Shown here: positions 34,579 through 42,701 of the stretch, piece after piece
How the letters are laid out: every line of letters begins with the position of its first letter
Numbering within the stretch: position 1 is the first letter of the stretch
Assembly: GCA_963593685.1 (NCBI GenBank)
Contig: CAVBBP010000002.1
Span: 1 to 64,000, forward strand
From: W0P28-013 sp963593685
GTDB lineage: Bacteria > Bacteroidota > Bacteroidia > Bacteroidales > Paludibacteraceae
DNA: 64,000 nt
Direction of reading: 5' to 3'
Notes under the pieces: generated by a model
What the model was told of the DNA's origin: nothing
Seen by the model: the letters and a program-made list of their open reading frames with translations, nothing else
The model's database searches: none
Translations under genes and position numbers: made by a program

Positions 34579-34656
34579 CAAACATTTTTCGACACTGCAA
34601 AATTTTTTTAGCATTTTTTTTTGACAAAAAAAGTGGGAAATGACATTTTTTTGTTG

Positions 34657-34664
34657 TACCTTTG
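34657..34664 (+). promoter_or_regulatory. pssA promoter -7 box
   Basis: TACCTTTG, 26 bp before ATG 34691. It lies inside the longer frame from 34640 and therefore supports the later start. Confidence 0.55.
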
Positions 34665-34690
34665 CTTTTTCAAAAAGAGAAGAAACGACC

Positions 34691-35368
34691 ATGAGTATAA
34701 AAAAGCACATTCCAAACACCATAACTTGCCTCAATTTGCTATCGGGAACAGTGGCTGTGATAGCGGCCTACAACGGTCGCTATGGGCTGACAGTGCTGCT
34801 TGTTTTGTTGGCAGCCACCTTCGATTTTTTCGACGGTTTTTCGGCGCGTCTGCTTGGCGTTTCGTCGGGCATTGGCAAGGAACTCGACTCGCTGGCCGAC
34901 CTTATCAGTTTCGGTTTTGCGCCGAGCATGGCGGCTTTTTCGCTGCTCAAAGTTGGCGAGTGGGAGTGGTCGGCCTATTTTGCGCTGCTGATGGTGGCAT
35001 TTTCGGCACTGCGCTTGGCCAAATTCAACCTCGACGAGCGGCAGACATCGTCGTTTATCGGGCTTGCCACGCCAGCCAACGCCCTTTTTTGGGTCGGTTT
35101 GGCCTACTCGTACCACGACACCGAACTGGCGACGCACTATCCGTGGATCATTCTTCTGCTGCTGGTGTTCTCCTGTTTCTTGTTGATATGCGAACTGCCA
35201 ATGTTTTCGCTCAAATTCAAAACATTCGGCTGGAAAGGTAACGAAATCCGCTGGATTTTCATCGGCGGCACGGCAATTCTCGGCGGCGTGCTACGGCAAA
35301 ATGCGTTGCCCTACATCATCGTTTGGTACACGGTGCTGTCGGTGTGTGCGCTGGCCAAAAAGAAGTAG
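34691..35368 (+). CDS. pssA: CDP-diacylglycerol-serine O-phosphatidyltransferase
   Basis: 225 residues from ATG 34691 (MSIKKHIPNTITCLNLL). Makes phosphatidylserine, the precursor of phosphatidylethanolamine, in the inner membrane. The CDP-alcohol phosphotransferase motif DGxxAR(x8)Gxx(x)DxxxD appears as DGFSARLLGVSSGIGKELDSLAD (about 47-69). About seven membrane helices. It is followed 27 bp later by the endonuclease gene on the same strand, possibly one transcript. Confidence 0.93.
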   Translation: MSIKKHIPNTITCLNLLSGTVAVIAAYNGRYGLTVLLVLLAATFDFFDGFSARLLGVSSGIGKELDSLADLISFGFAPSMAAFSLLKVGEWEWSAYFALLMVAFSALRLAKFNLDERQTSSFIGLATPANALFWVGLAYSYHDTELATHYPWIILLLLVFSCFLLICELPMFSLKFKTFGWKGNEIRWIFIGGTAILGGVLRQNALPYIIVWYTVLSVCALAKKK

Positions 35369-35395
35369 AACCTTAACCCTAAAATATCTAACACT

Positions 35396-38383
35396 ATGAA
35401 GAAGCGACTATTTACAGCCTGCCTCGTTGGGGCGTTTACTATTTTCGGGCTATTTGCCGAAATTCCCGTGGGCTACTACTACAAAGCCGACGGCCTAACG
35501 CAAGAGGCATTGAAAACGGCACTCAGCCAAATCATCTCGAATGGGCGATTTTTGCCCTACAACAGCAGCGGCGGTCCCAACACCACTTGGGAAGGTTTCT
35601 ACTACACCGACCGCAACGCTGCTGACAGTTCGGTCATCGACATGTATTCGAACGAAACATTCAAATTCCCCTATATCGACGGCACGCCAACTTTTATGAG
35701 CGTGAGCGGCATGCACATCGAACACTCGCTGCCAAAATCGTGGTGGGGCGGCGCCATGTACAATTCGTTCAAAGATTTGCACCACCTTTTTCCCGCCGAA
35801 GGGAGAATCAACTCCGCCAAAAACGACCTGCCGCTCGGCATTGTTGGCACAGCCACGAGCGACAACGGCGTGAGCAAAGTGGGACAAAACACCTTCCGCG
35901 CCAGCGACTATTCGGGCAACTGTTTCGAACCTGCTGACCAGTATAAAGGCGATTTTGCGCGCGCCTACTTCTATGTGGCGACCGCCTACCAAAAATTCGG
36001 TGAGCAGAACCTTTGGCAATCGCCCATGATGGACAACAACACCTATCCCGTGTGGAAACCGTGGGCACTCGAACTGCTGCTGGCGTGGCACCGCGCCGAC
36101 CCTGTGAGCAAAAAAGAACTTGACCGCCAAGAGGAGGTTTACAAAATACAGGGCAACCGCAATCCGTTTATCGACTGTCCCGACCTTGTGGAACTGATTT
36201 GGGGCGACAAACAGACGACAGAGTTCGATGCGCCAAACATTGATGCTCCATTTTTGGTGTCGCCCACGCGCTGGGACCGCTTCAATTTCGGCGTAGTGAT
36301 GGAAGGCAACAACCAGAGCACCAGTTTCACCGTCGAAGGTTTGAACCTCATTGGCGACCTGACGCTCAAAATTCAGGACGACACTAAAGCGTTCGCCATT
36401 TCGAAGAGCAAAATCACCAAAGATGAGGCGGTGAACCAAGAAACTGTAACGCTCACTTTCGACGCATCGAAAACGGGCGAATACATCGACACCATTGTCA
36501 TTTCGGGCGGCGGCTTGTCGGAGGCGATAAAAATCGGTCTGCGCGCCAGCGTTACCGACGAATTTATGACCCTGCCAGCCAGCAATGTTTCCGCCACCGA
36601 GGCTGGACTCAACTGGATGCCAAAAGCCGATGCAGCGGGCTACAAATTGGACTTGTACCAAGGCGGCGAGCAGGCCAGCGACCTCTTCTTCTCGTACTAC
36701 ATCGAGGGGTCGAATTACAACAAAGCACTTGCCATCTACAACGGCACAGGCGCAGCGGTCGATCTGTCGAAATACGAACTGCGCAAGCAAAACAACGGCG
36801 TTGGCTCGTTCAAAAGCGACTCCACCCTTGTGTTGAGCGGCACACTGGCCAACGGCGGCGTGTATGTGTTGGCACACTTTGGCGCAAGCAACGAGATAAA
36901 AGCACTCGCCAACCAGATATGCGGCAAAACGAGCAAGGACTACGAAACACTATTGGCGTTCAGCGGCAACGATGCCATTGCACTCTATCACAGCGGCATA
37001 CAGATAGATATGTTGGGCGAGGTAAATAATCCGAACAACTGGGGCGCTGATGTAACGCTGTGCCGCAAAGCCGCCGTCAATGGACCTACATCGTCGTTCG
37101 ATTGGGACGAGTGGGAAAAATTCGCCACCGACTACTACACCAACCTGAACAAGCACACCATGATGGGCGAGCCAGCGCAATACATTGTCAAACAAAAAGA
37201 GGTGGGCAATGTGGCTGCGTGCCGCGTTCTCAACCTTGCGCCCGGCACCAAATACACCTACCGCATCACAGCCATGGACGCTGCCAACACGCCAACCGTG
37301 AACGCCGTGCGTTTCACTACCGATATTCTGCCTGCGCCCATTGCGCTCGACCCCGACAACATCGAAGGCGATGCCTTTGAGCCGCTGTGGGAAAGCATAC
37401 CGAATGTGCAGGAATACCTCATCGACATCTACAAAATTGTTACGCACCCCAACGACACCACCGAAACCGAAGGCTTCGACAGCCTTATCTCCAACAAAGA
37501 CTCGCTCGTAGCGGCTGGCTGGCAGTTTGGACTCACAGGAACAAACAATACCGCCTCGGCTTGCGGCGTGGCAATCCCGTGTGTAGCATTCAAAAATGAA
37601 AAAGCCGACCTTAAAACGCCCAAACTCGATACATTGGTTACAAAACCGTACAATGGCATTGTCAAAAATCTGTCGTTCATGTACCGCTGGGGCATGAAAA
37701 AGTCCAAAGGCAACGGCGACAGCATTGCCACGCTCACACTCGACGGCTACAACGGCACAGCATGGTTGAACATCGACACGCTGCGTGCCGACAGCACCAC
37801 CGAGAAAAAATATCCAGCCTACAAATTTGCCTACGAAGATGGTTTCAAGCAGTTCCGCTGGATCTACACGCGCAAAATCGCTGGTTCGGTAACGCTCGAC
37901 GATGTGTCGGCAACCTACATGCCCGAAGAGACCATTTTTGTGAAACAAAACGAGCCTTGGTACGAAGGTTGGTGGATAGAAGGGCTCGACACGCTCACCG
38001 AATACCGCTACCGCTTGCGCGCCACACGCCACGGCTACATATCGGACTACTCGAACGAAATTTGCGTGCGCACCGACACCACACTCATGCACGATCCGCA
38101 CACCAACATTGTGCCAGAGCCATTGAGCGACGACCCCGAAATTGATGTGAAGATAATCGAAGTCGGCGACAATGCGCTCACCATTTGGGCAAACAGCAGC
38201 GGCATTGGCATTGCTGGCGCAGCCGAAAACGCACGCATACGCATCTACAACATCGGCGGACAGATTGTTTACAACCGCTCAAATATCGGAAATGAGCATT
38301 TTGCACCCATCGCGCGGCACGGCATCTACATTGTGCAGGTGGCCGATAGGAATGGGCTACACACCTATAAAATAGCCAAATAG
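35396..38383 (+). CDS. Secreted endonuclease I with lamin-tail and T9SS domains
   Basis: 995 residues. Signal peptide (1-21, ending GLFAE). The endonuclease I domain (about 25-265) has the active-site signature HIEHSLPKSWWGG and NDLHHLFPAEGRINS-like motif. About 275-385 is an Ig-like segment, about 430-560 a lamin-tail domain (FFSYYIEGSNYNKALAIYNG), and later parts are fibronectin-like. The last 75 residues (IRIYNIGGQIVYN ... GIYIVQVADRNGLHTYKIAK) are a T9SS-type sorting domain. Family nucleases degrade extracellular DNA to gain phosphate and nucleosides. It is a probable substrate of the PorU/PorV machinery in this window. Confidence 0.88.
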   Translation: MKKRLFTACLVGAFTIFGLFAEIPVGYYYKADGLTQEALKTALSQIISNGRFLPYNSSGGPNTTWEGFYYTDRNAADSSVIDMYSNETFKFPYIDGTPTFMSVSGMHIEHSLPKSWWGGAMYNSFKDLHHLFPAEGRINSAKNDLPLGIVGTATSDNGVSKVGQNTFRASDYSGNCFEPADQYKGDFARAYFYVATAYQKFGEQNLWQSPMMDNNTYPVWKPWALELLLAWHRADPVSKKELDRQEEVYKIQGNRNPFIDCPDLVELIWGDKQTTEFDAPNIDAPFLVSPTRWDRFNFGVVMEGNNQSTSFTVEGLNLIGDLTLKIQDDTKAFAISKSKITKDEAVNQETVTLTFDASKTGEYIDTIVISGGGLSEAIKIGLRASVTDEFMTLPASNVSATEAGLNWMPKADAAGYKLDLYQGGEQASDLFFSYYIEGSNYNKALAIYNGTGAAVDLSKYELRKQNNGVGSFKSDSTLVLSGTLANGGVYVLAHFGASNEIKALANQICGKTSKDYETLLAFSGNDAIALYHSGIQIDMLGEVNNPNNWGADVTLCRKAAVNGPTSSFDWDEWEKFATDYYTNLNKHTMMGEPAQYIVKQKEVGNVAACRVLNLAPGTKYTYRITAMDAANTPTVNAVRFTTDILPAPIALDPDNIEGDAFEPLWESIPNVQEYLIDIYKIVTHPNDTTETEGFDSLISNKDSLVAAGWQFGLTGTNNTASACGVAIPCVAFKNEKADLKTPKLDTLVTKPYNGIVKNLSFMYRWGMKKSKGNGDSIATLTLDGYNGTAWLNIDTLRADSTTEKKYPAYKFAYEDGFKQFRWIYTRKIAGSVTLDDVSATYMPEETIFVKQNEPWYEGWWIEGLDTLTEYRYRLRATRHGYISDYSNEICVRTDTTLMHDPHTNIVPEPLSDDPEIDVKIIEVGDNALTIWANSSGIGIAGAAENARIRIYNIGGQIVYNRSNIGNEHFAPIARHGIYIVQVADRNGLHTYKIAK

Positions 38384-38405
38384 CAAGCAAATGCAACGCA
38401 CCAAT

Positions 38406-38442
38406 GCGGGACTTTTTTCGAAAAGTTCCGCGTTTTTTATTT
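38406..38442 (+). terminator. Terminator after the endonuclease gene
   Basis: An 11-bp stem (38406-38416 with 38421-38431, one G-U) with a TTCG tetraloop and a following T-rich tract. Confidence 0.85.
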
Positions 38443-38576
38443 TCTGAATTATTATGTTGTAAAACATATCAATAAAGTTTCGTTTTAATCAAAAAATTTG
38501 TAAATTGCGAGGATTTTGAGCGTAAAAACTCTTTTTCGTAAAGTAAAACAAGTTTAACCCAAAAATCTATTACACA

Positions 38577-40736
38577 ATGAAAGTTTACCAAGCCAACGAA
38601 ATCAAGAACATCTCGTTGATGGGAAGTTCTGGAGCAGGAAAGACCACCCTTGTAGAAGCCATGCTCTACGAGAGTGGCGTGATAAAACGCCGCGGCACGA
38701 TTGATGCCAAAAACACCGTGTCGGACTATTTTCCCGTGGAGCAGGAATACGGTTATTCGGTATTTCCAACCGTGATTCACGCCGAATGGCTCGGCAAAAA
38801 GTTGAACATCATCGACTGCCCGGGCAACGACGACTTTATTGGCGGTGCCATCACCTCGCTCGAAGTTACCGACCAAGCCGTGATTCTTGTGAACACGCAA
38901 TATGGCGTCGAAGTTGGCACGCAAAACCACTTCCGCTACACCGAGCAGTTCAAAAAACCTGTCATCTTCCTTTGCAACCAGTTGGACACCGAAAAATCGG
39001 ACTTCAACAAGACCGTCGAGCAGTTGCGCGACAGTTTCGGCTCGAAAACCGTGCTGGTGCAATATCCGCTCAATGTTGGCCCCGAGTTCAACGCCGTCAT
39101 CGATGTGTTGCTGATGAAAATGTATCGCTGGAAACCCGAAGGCGGTGCGCCCGAAATTCTGCCGATTCCCGATGCGGAGCAGGAGAGAGCCAACGAACTG
39201 CACAACAAACTGATTGAAGCCGCTGCCGAAAACGACGAAAGCCTCATGGACAAATACTTTGAACAGGGTTCGCTCACCGAAGACGAGATGCGCAACGGCA
39301 TTCGCAAAGGCCTCGTTGGGCGCGACATTTTCCCTGTGTTCTGTGTCTGCTCTGGCCGCTCGATGGGCGTGCGCCGACTGATGGAATTTTTGGGCAATGT
39401 GGTGCCTTTCGTTACCGATATGCCCAAACCCGTTACCACCGAAGGCGTGGAAATTGCACCCGACCCCAATGGTCCAACCAGCATTTTTGTGTTCAAAACG
39501 AGCGTCGAACCGCACATCGGCGAGGTATCGTATTTCAAAGTGATGAGCGGCACGCTGCACGCTGGCGACGACCTGACCAATGTCAGTCGCAACCAAGGCA
39601 AAGAGCGCATCAGCCAGATCTTCTCCGTTTCGGGACAGAACCGCGAAGAGGTGAGCGAAATGGTGGCTGGCGACATCGGCGCAACTGTGAAACTGAAAGA
39701 CACACGCACGGGCAACACGCTCGACGGCAAAGGCTGCGACTATGAGTTCCCGCGCATCAAATATCCCGACCCGAAATACCGCCGCGCCATCAGTCCGCAA
39801 ACGCGTGGCGAAGAGGAGAAACTGAGTGCCATTCTCACCCGTATGCACGAAGAAGACCCGACATGGATTGTCGAACAGTCGAAAGAGTTAAAGCAAACCA
39901 TCGTTTACGGACAGGGCGAATTTCACCTGCGCACGCTCAAATGGCGCATCGAGAACAACGACAAACTGCCCATTGTGTACGACGAGCCGAAAATTCCTTA
40001 CCGCGAAACCATCACCAAGGCGGCGCGCGCCGACTATCGTCACAAAAAACAGTCGGGCGGTGCTGGCCAGTTTGGCGAGGTACATCTGATAGTAGAACCC
40101 TACACCGAAGGAATGCCTGTGCCCGACACCTTCAAATTTGGCGGTCAAGAGTACAAAATCAGCGTGCGCGACACGCAAGAAATTCCGCTGGAATGGGGCG
40201 GCAAACTGGTATTCATCAACAGCATTGTGGGCGGTGCCATCGACGCACGCTTCCTGCCTGCCATTCTGAAAGGCGTGATGGACCGCATGGAGCAAGGGCC
40301 GCTCACTGGCTCGTATGCGCGCGATGTACGTGTCATTGTGTACGACGGCAAAATGCACCCAGTCGATTCTAACGAAATCTCGTTCCGACTCGCTGGCCGC
40401 AACGCCTTTGCCGAGGCCTTCCGCAATGCAGGACCGAAGGTGATGGAGCCGATTTACGACCTCGAAGTGCTTGTGCCGAGCGACCGCATGGGCGACGTGA
40501 TGGGCGACCTGCAAGGCCGACGCGCCATCATCATGGGCATGGAGAGCGTGAAAGGATTTGAAAAACTCACCGCCAAAGTGCCGCTCAAAGAGTTGTCGAA
40601 CTACTCCACTTCGCTCAGTTCGCTCTCGGGCGGTCGCGCATCGTTCACCATGAAATTCGCCTCGTACGAACTCTGCCCCGCCGATGTTCAGGACAAACTG
40701 CTGAAAGAGTACGAAGCCACGCAGAAGGAAGAGTAA
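38577..40736 (+). CDS. EF-G2-type elongation factor lacking catalytic His
   Basis: 719 residues, all five EF-G domains. P-loop GSSGAGKTT (16-24) is present. The G3 motif is DCPGNDDF, so the catalytic His of DTPGHVDF is Asn84. The switch I EQERGIT block is changed to EQEYGYSVFP, and the G4 NKxD reads NQLD (134-137). Such changes match the Bacteroides EF-G2 paralogue, reported to promote translocation without GTP hydrolysis and to help growth under starvation. Canonical EF-G must be elsewhere in the genome. It is monocistronic between two strong terminators. Confidence 0.85.
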   Translation: MKVYQANEIKNISLMGSSGAGKTTLVEAMLYESGVIKRRGTIDAKNTVSDYFPVEQEYGYSVFPTVIHAEWLGKKLNIIDCPGNDDFIGGAITSLEVTDQAVILVNTQYGVEVGTQNHFRYTEQFKKPVIFLCNQLDTEKSDFNKTVEQLRDSFGSKTVLVQYPLNVGPEFNAVIDVLLMKMYRWKPEGGAPEILPIPDAEQERANELHNKLIEAAAENDESLMDKYFEQGSLTEDEMRNGIRKGLVGRDIFPVFCVCSGRSMGVRRLMEFLGNVVPFVTDMPKPVTTEGVEIAPDPNGPTSIFVFKTSVEPHIGEVSYFKVMSGTLHAGDDLTNVSRNQGKERISQIFSVSGQNREEVSEMVAGDIGATVKLKDTRTGNTLDGKGCDYEFPRIKYPDPKYRRAISPQTRGEEEKLSAILTRMHEEDPTWIVEQSKELKQTIVYGQGEFHLRTLKWRIENNDKLPIVYDEPKIPYRETITKAARADYRHKKQSGGAGQFGEVHLIVEPYTEGMPVPDTFKFGGQEYKISVRDTQEIPLEWGGKLVFINSIVGGAIDARFLPAILKGVMDRMEQGPLTGSYARDVRVIVYDGKMHPVDSNEISFRLAGRNAFAEAFRNAGPKVMEPIYDLEVLVPSDRMGDVMGDLQGRRAIIMGMESVKGFEKLTAKVPLKELSNYSTSLSSLSGGRASFTMKFASYELCPADVQDKLLKEYEATQKEE

Positions 40737-40757
40737 ATGCGCAAAATATCAAGAACG

Positions 40758-40792
40758 GCGTCGCCCCATTTCGTTGGGGCGGCGTTTTTTTT
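40758..40792 (+). terminator. Terminator after the EF-G2-type gene
   Basis: GCGTCGCCCC pairs with GGGGCGGCGT (10 bp with two G-U pairs), followed by eight T at 40785-40792. Confidence 0.85.
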
Positions 40793-40987
40793 GCAGAAAA
40801 ATTTGGTCGGGCTGGCTTTGGGGAGTTGCGAGATTTGGTTATTTTGGGAAATTCGTAAATCTGTAAATAAGCAGAGCCGCCATAATATGACGGCTCTACA
40901 ATCTATGTTCTATATTCTATCTTCTAAAAATCTATTCTTGCTTCTTGCTACTTGCTACTAACATCTTGCGACTTTCAAAAATACAGC

Positions 40988-41013
40988 AAAAGCGCCACTA
41001 TTGTGACGCTTTT
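40988..41013 (-). terminator. Terminator of the small outer-membrane protein gene
   Basis: An 11-bp stem, AAAAGCGCCAC at 40988-40998 with GTGACGCTTTT at 41003-41013, loop TATT. In the minus direction the T/G mismatch becomes a wobble pair and the stem ends in A/U, as expected for an intrinsic terminator. The 40800-40985 DNA holds only short GAAATT- and CTTGCTACT-like words. Confidence 0.7.
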
Positions 41014-41038
41014 ACCGTTTAATGTTGTTTGTGTTCGA

Positions 41039-41524
41039 TTACTTTTGGTTGAACAGGTAACGGACACCGATTTGTATGCCGGCATAAAGGCCTACGTCAT
41101 AGAAACCAGCCTCTCCACCACCAAAGCATGCGCCAATGTTTGGACGGTAGTCAACCGACAATTCCAGCGGGAACCAGAAATCGTAGGCAACGCCGCAATG
41201 TCCAACCACACCGGCATAGCCGACAGAACGAAACAAGAAACCAGCACCGGCACCAACGCCGAGGCTCCAGTTCCACGAACCCTTGTTATTCCAAGGAATC
41301 TGCGTGCCGAATGGGTTGATCCAGTCGTAGGTGCAGGTGGCACCAATGCCGTAGAAAGCCGGCACTTCGACAGCCAAATCAATCATGTTGGCTTCGCCCA
41401 AATTGTGCTGATACGACACATCGAAACCATAACCGAGGTTACCACCGATAGCGCGCGGTTGCGCATTAGCAGCCACCACCGCTAGCGCGGCAACAGCCAA
41501 AGTAAAGAATAACTTTTTCATCAT
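41039..41524 (-). CDS. Small outer-membrane beta-barrel protein
   Basis: 161 residues. Signal peptide MMKKLFFTLAVAALAVVAANAQ (cleaved after residue 22). The mature part alternates aromatic and polar residues in short strands (GYGFDVSYQHNLG, MIDLAVEVPAFYGIG, YAGIQIGVRYLF), ending in a Phe-rich strand as outer-membrane proteins do. Size suggests an eight-stranded barrel. Two Met codons start the frame (41524 or 41521). The function is unknown; porin-family and OmpA-like are the nearest general classes. Confidence 0.7.
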   Translation of the reverse strand: MMKKLFFTLAVAALAVVAANAQPRAIGGNLGYGFDVSYQHNLGEANMIDLAVEVPAFYGIGATCTYDWINPFGTQIPWNNKGSWNWSLGVGAGAGFLFRSVGYAGVVGHCGVAYDFWFPLELSVDYRPNIGACFGGGEAGFYDVGLYAGIQIGVRYLFNQK

Positions 41525-41648
41525 TGTTAGTATGTTTTAAGTGTGTGAAATAAACCAACGATTAATTGCTACACTTTCTAAACATTTCGCAAGCGGCAGC
41601 AAAATAGGGTGTCCCGACAAAAAAATCCATATTTTCTGTGCAAAAAAG

Positions 41649-41678
41649 TTGGCATTTCAAAATTATTCTGTACTTTTG
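41649..41678 (+). promoter_or_regulatory. Orphan promoter
   Basis: TTG at 41649-41651, a 19-bp spacer and TACTTTTG at 41671-41678. The spacing is ideal. No gene starts downstream within reach; an intrinsic terminator follows about 20 bp after the expected start. Confidence 0.5.
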
Positions 41679-41684
41679 CGGCGT

Positions 41685-41741
41685 GTTTCAACACAAAAAA
41701 TGTGTAGCGAAAAAACCTTGGTTTTGTTGCTACACTTTTTT
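41685..41741 (+). ncRNA. Candidate short RNA (about 57 nt)
   Basis: A transcript from the promoter at 41649-41678 would begin near 41685 and stop at the hairpin GTGTAGC (41702-41708) with GCTACAC (41729-41735), which also pairs AAAACC with GGTTTT inside and is followed by six T. The RNA would be essentially one long hairpin. It could also be a decoy terminator or a stray repeat; no family was recognised. Confidence 0.35.
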
Positions 41742-41845
41742 GGTAAAAAGCCCCCTTTCCCGTTTCCCCCGATAGGGGGAAAGGCCACGCGACCAACAGC
41801 AGCCGCATAATTCTTAATTCATAATTCAAAATTCTTAATTGGTTC

Positions 41846-41911
41846 TAACCCCTACCCCTGCCATTCGGCAGGTACTCCCCTTGAAAAGGGGAGAGGACTG
41901 AACCAACTTGG
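41846..41911 (-). repeat. Composite palindromic element, copy 2
   Basis: Reverse complement of 23105-23165 apart from the second loop. Hairpins CCTGCC-ATTC-GGCAGG (41857-41872) and CTCCCCTTGAAAAGGGGAG (41875-41893). Confidence 0.8.
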
Positions 41912-42162
41912 TTACAAACAGACCCAACACCAATGCGTTAAACTTATCAACTCATCAACCAAAAATAACCAAATCCACAATCACACCATATTATATATAG
42001 AAATCGCAAAAAAATGGATAAAAAGCGACGAAAATGGGTGTTGCAGGAGCATAAAATGGGTGGGAAAATTGGAGGAATTAACATATTTTAACATTTTTAA
42101 CACTTTGTAACTTATTAAAAATCAACAGGTTGCGTTTTTTATGTGCTGCATTTGCAACGAAT

Positions 42163-42195
42163 TTTGCATATTTCAAAAATAAAGTTGTAACTTTG
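42163..42195 (+). promoter_or_regulatory. Promoter of the 121-aa gene
   Basis: TTTG at 42163-42166, a 21-bp spacer, TAACTTTG at 42188-42195. The leader is about 13 nt before ATG 42215. Confidence 0.6.
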
Positions 42196-42214
42196 CGGTG
42201 TAAAGGGAACGCCT

Positions 42215-42580
42215 ATGGCTTTGATACATTTACTCAAAGATGTTGCCGTAAACCTATACAAAGGACTGATTTATTGGTTCTTTTGGGCTGGTTTTGTTAC
42301 TCTGCGCGACGAGATGTTCTGCACTGTGCAGAAGCGCAATGAGGCCGAAAGCCGCTACGAGATTGTGGCTGGCGGTGCGGCTGATGCGCCTGTAGCGACG
42401 AGCATCGTTCCCGATATCCGCACACTTTTCCGAAAACTGCAAGCGCAGTGCCAGCGTCGAGTGCGTAGTGCGTGCGATGCGTTTATGGCGGCCAATCTGG
42501 CCAACTTGCGCCTGTTGATGGAGGCAGCCAAAGAGTTGCCGCAACGCCATCTGCTGCGCATTTCGCTCTACTCGGGCTAA
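42215..42580 (+). CDS. Small protein of unknown function, 121 aa
   Basis: ATG at 42215. The N-terminal 30 residues contain an aromatic amphipathic or weak membrane segment (LYKGLIYWFFWAGFVTL), followed by a basic, Ala/Leu-rich helical part (about 60-115) with RTLFRKLQAQCQRRVRSACD. It has no export signal of standard form. A good promoter directly upstream and start spacing support expression. No family was recognised. It is 121 bp upstream of the surface-protein locus on the same strand and could be its first gene. Confidence 0.55.
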   Translation: MALIHLLKDVAVNLYKGLIYWFFWAGFVTLRDEMFCTVQKRNEAESRYEIVAGGAADAPVATSIVPDIRTLFRKLQAQCQRRVRSACDAFMAANLANLRLLMEAAKELPQRHLLRISLYSG

Positions 42581-42701
42581 TTCTACACCTACCCTGCACA
42601 CCCTAATGCACGCCGTGCGTTGGGCTTTGCTGTATTGTGCGCAATCGTTTCTCACGCGCACGCGTAGAGAACTTTTCCAAAAAAATCAAAACAGAAAAGA
42701 G

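Larger units (their letters stand above)
41525..42214. other. 690-bp intergenic region with possible short RNA and repeats
   Basis: No protein gene is supported. It contains a promoter plus terminator pair (41649-41741), the CTTTCCCCC element inverted (41750-41787), TTCTTAATT words, composite palindrome copy 2 (41846-41911), GTTAAAC/ATCAACC words and an A/T-rich stretch 41990-42120 with TAACATTTTTAACA-like words. It ends in the promoter of the 121-residue gene (42163-42195). Confidence 0.65.

Noticed and set aside
41541..41810. 89-codon plus-strand frame
   Set aside because: It runs through the candidate RNA hairpin and the C/G-rich palindrome; its end is only repeat sequence.
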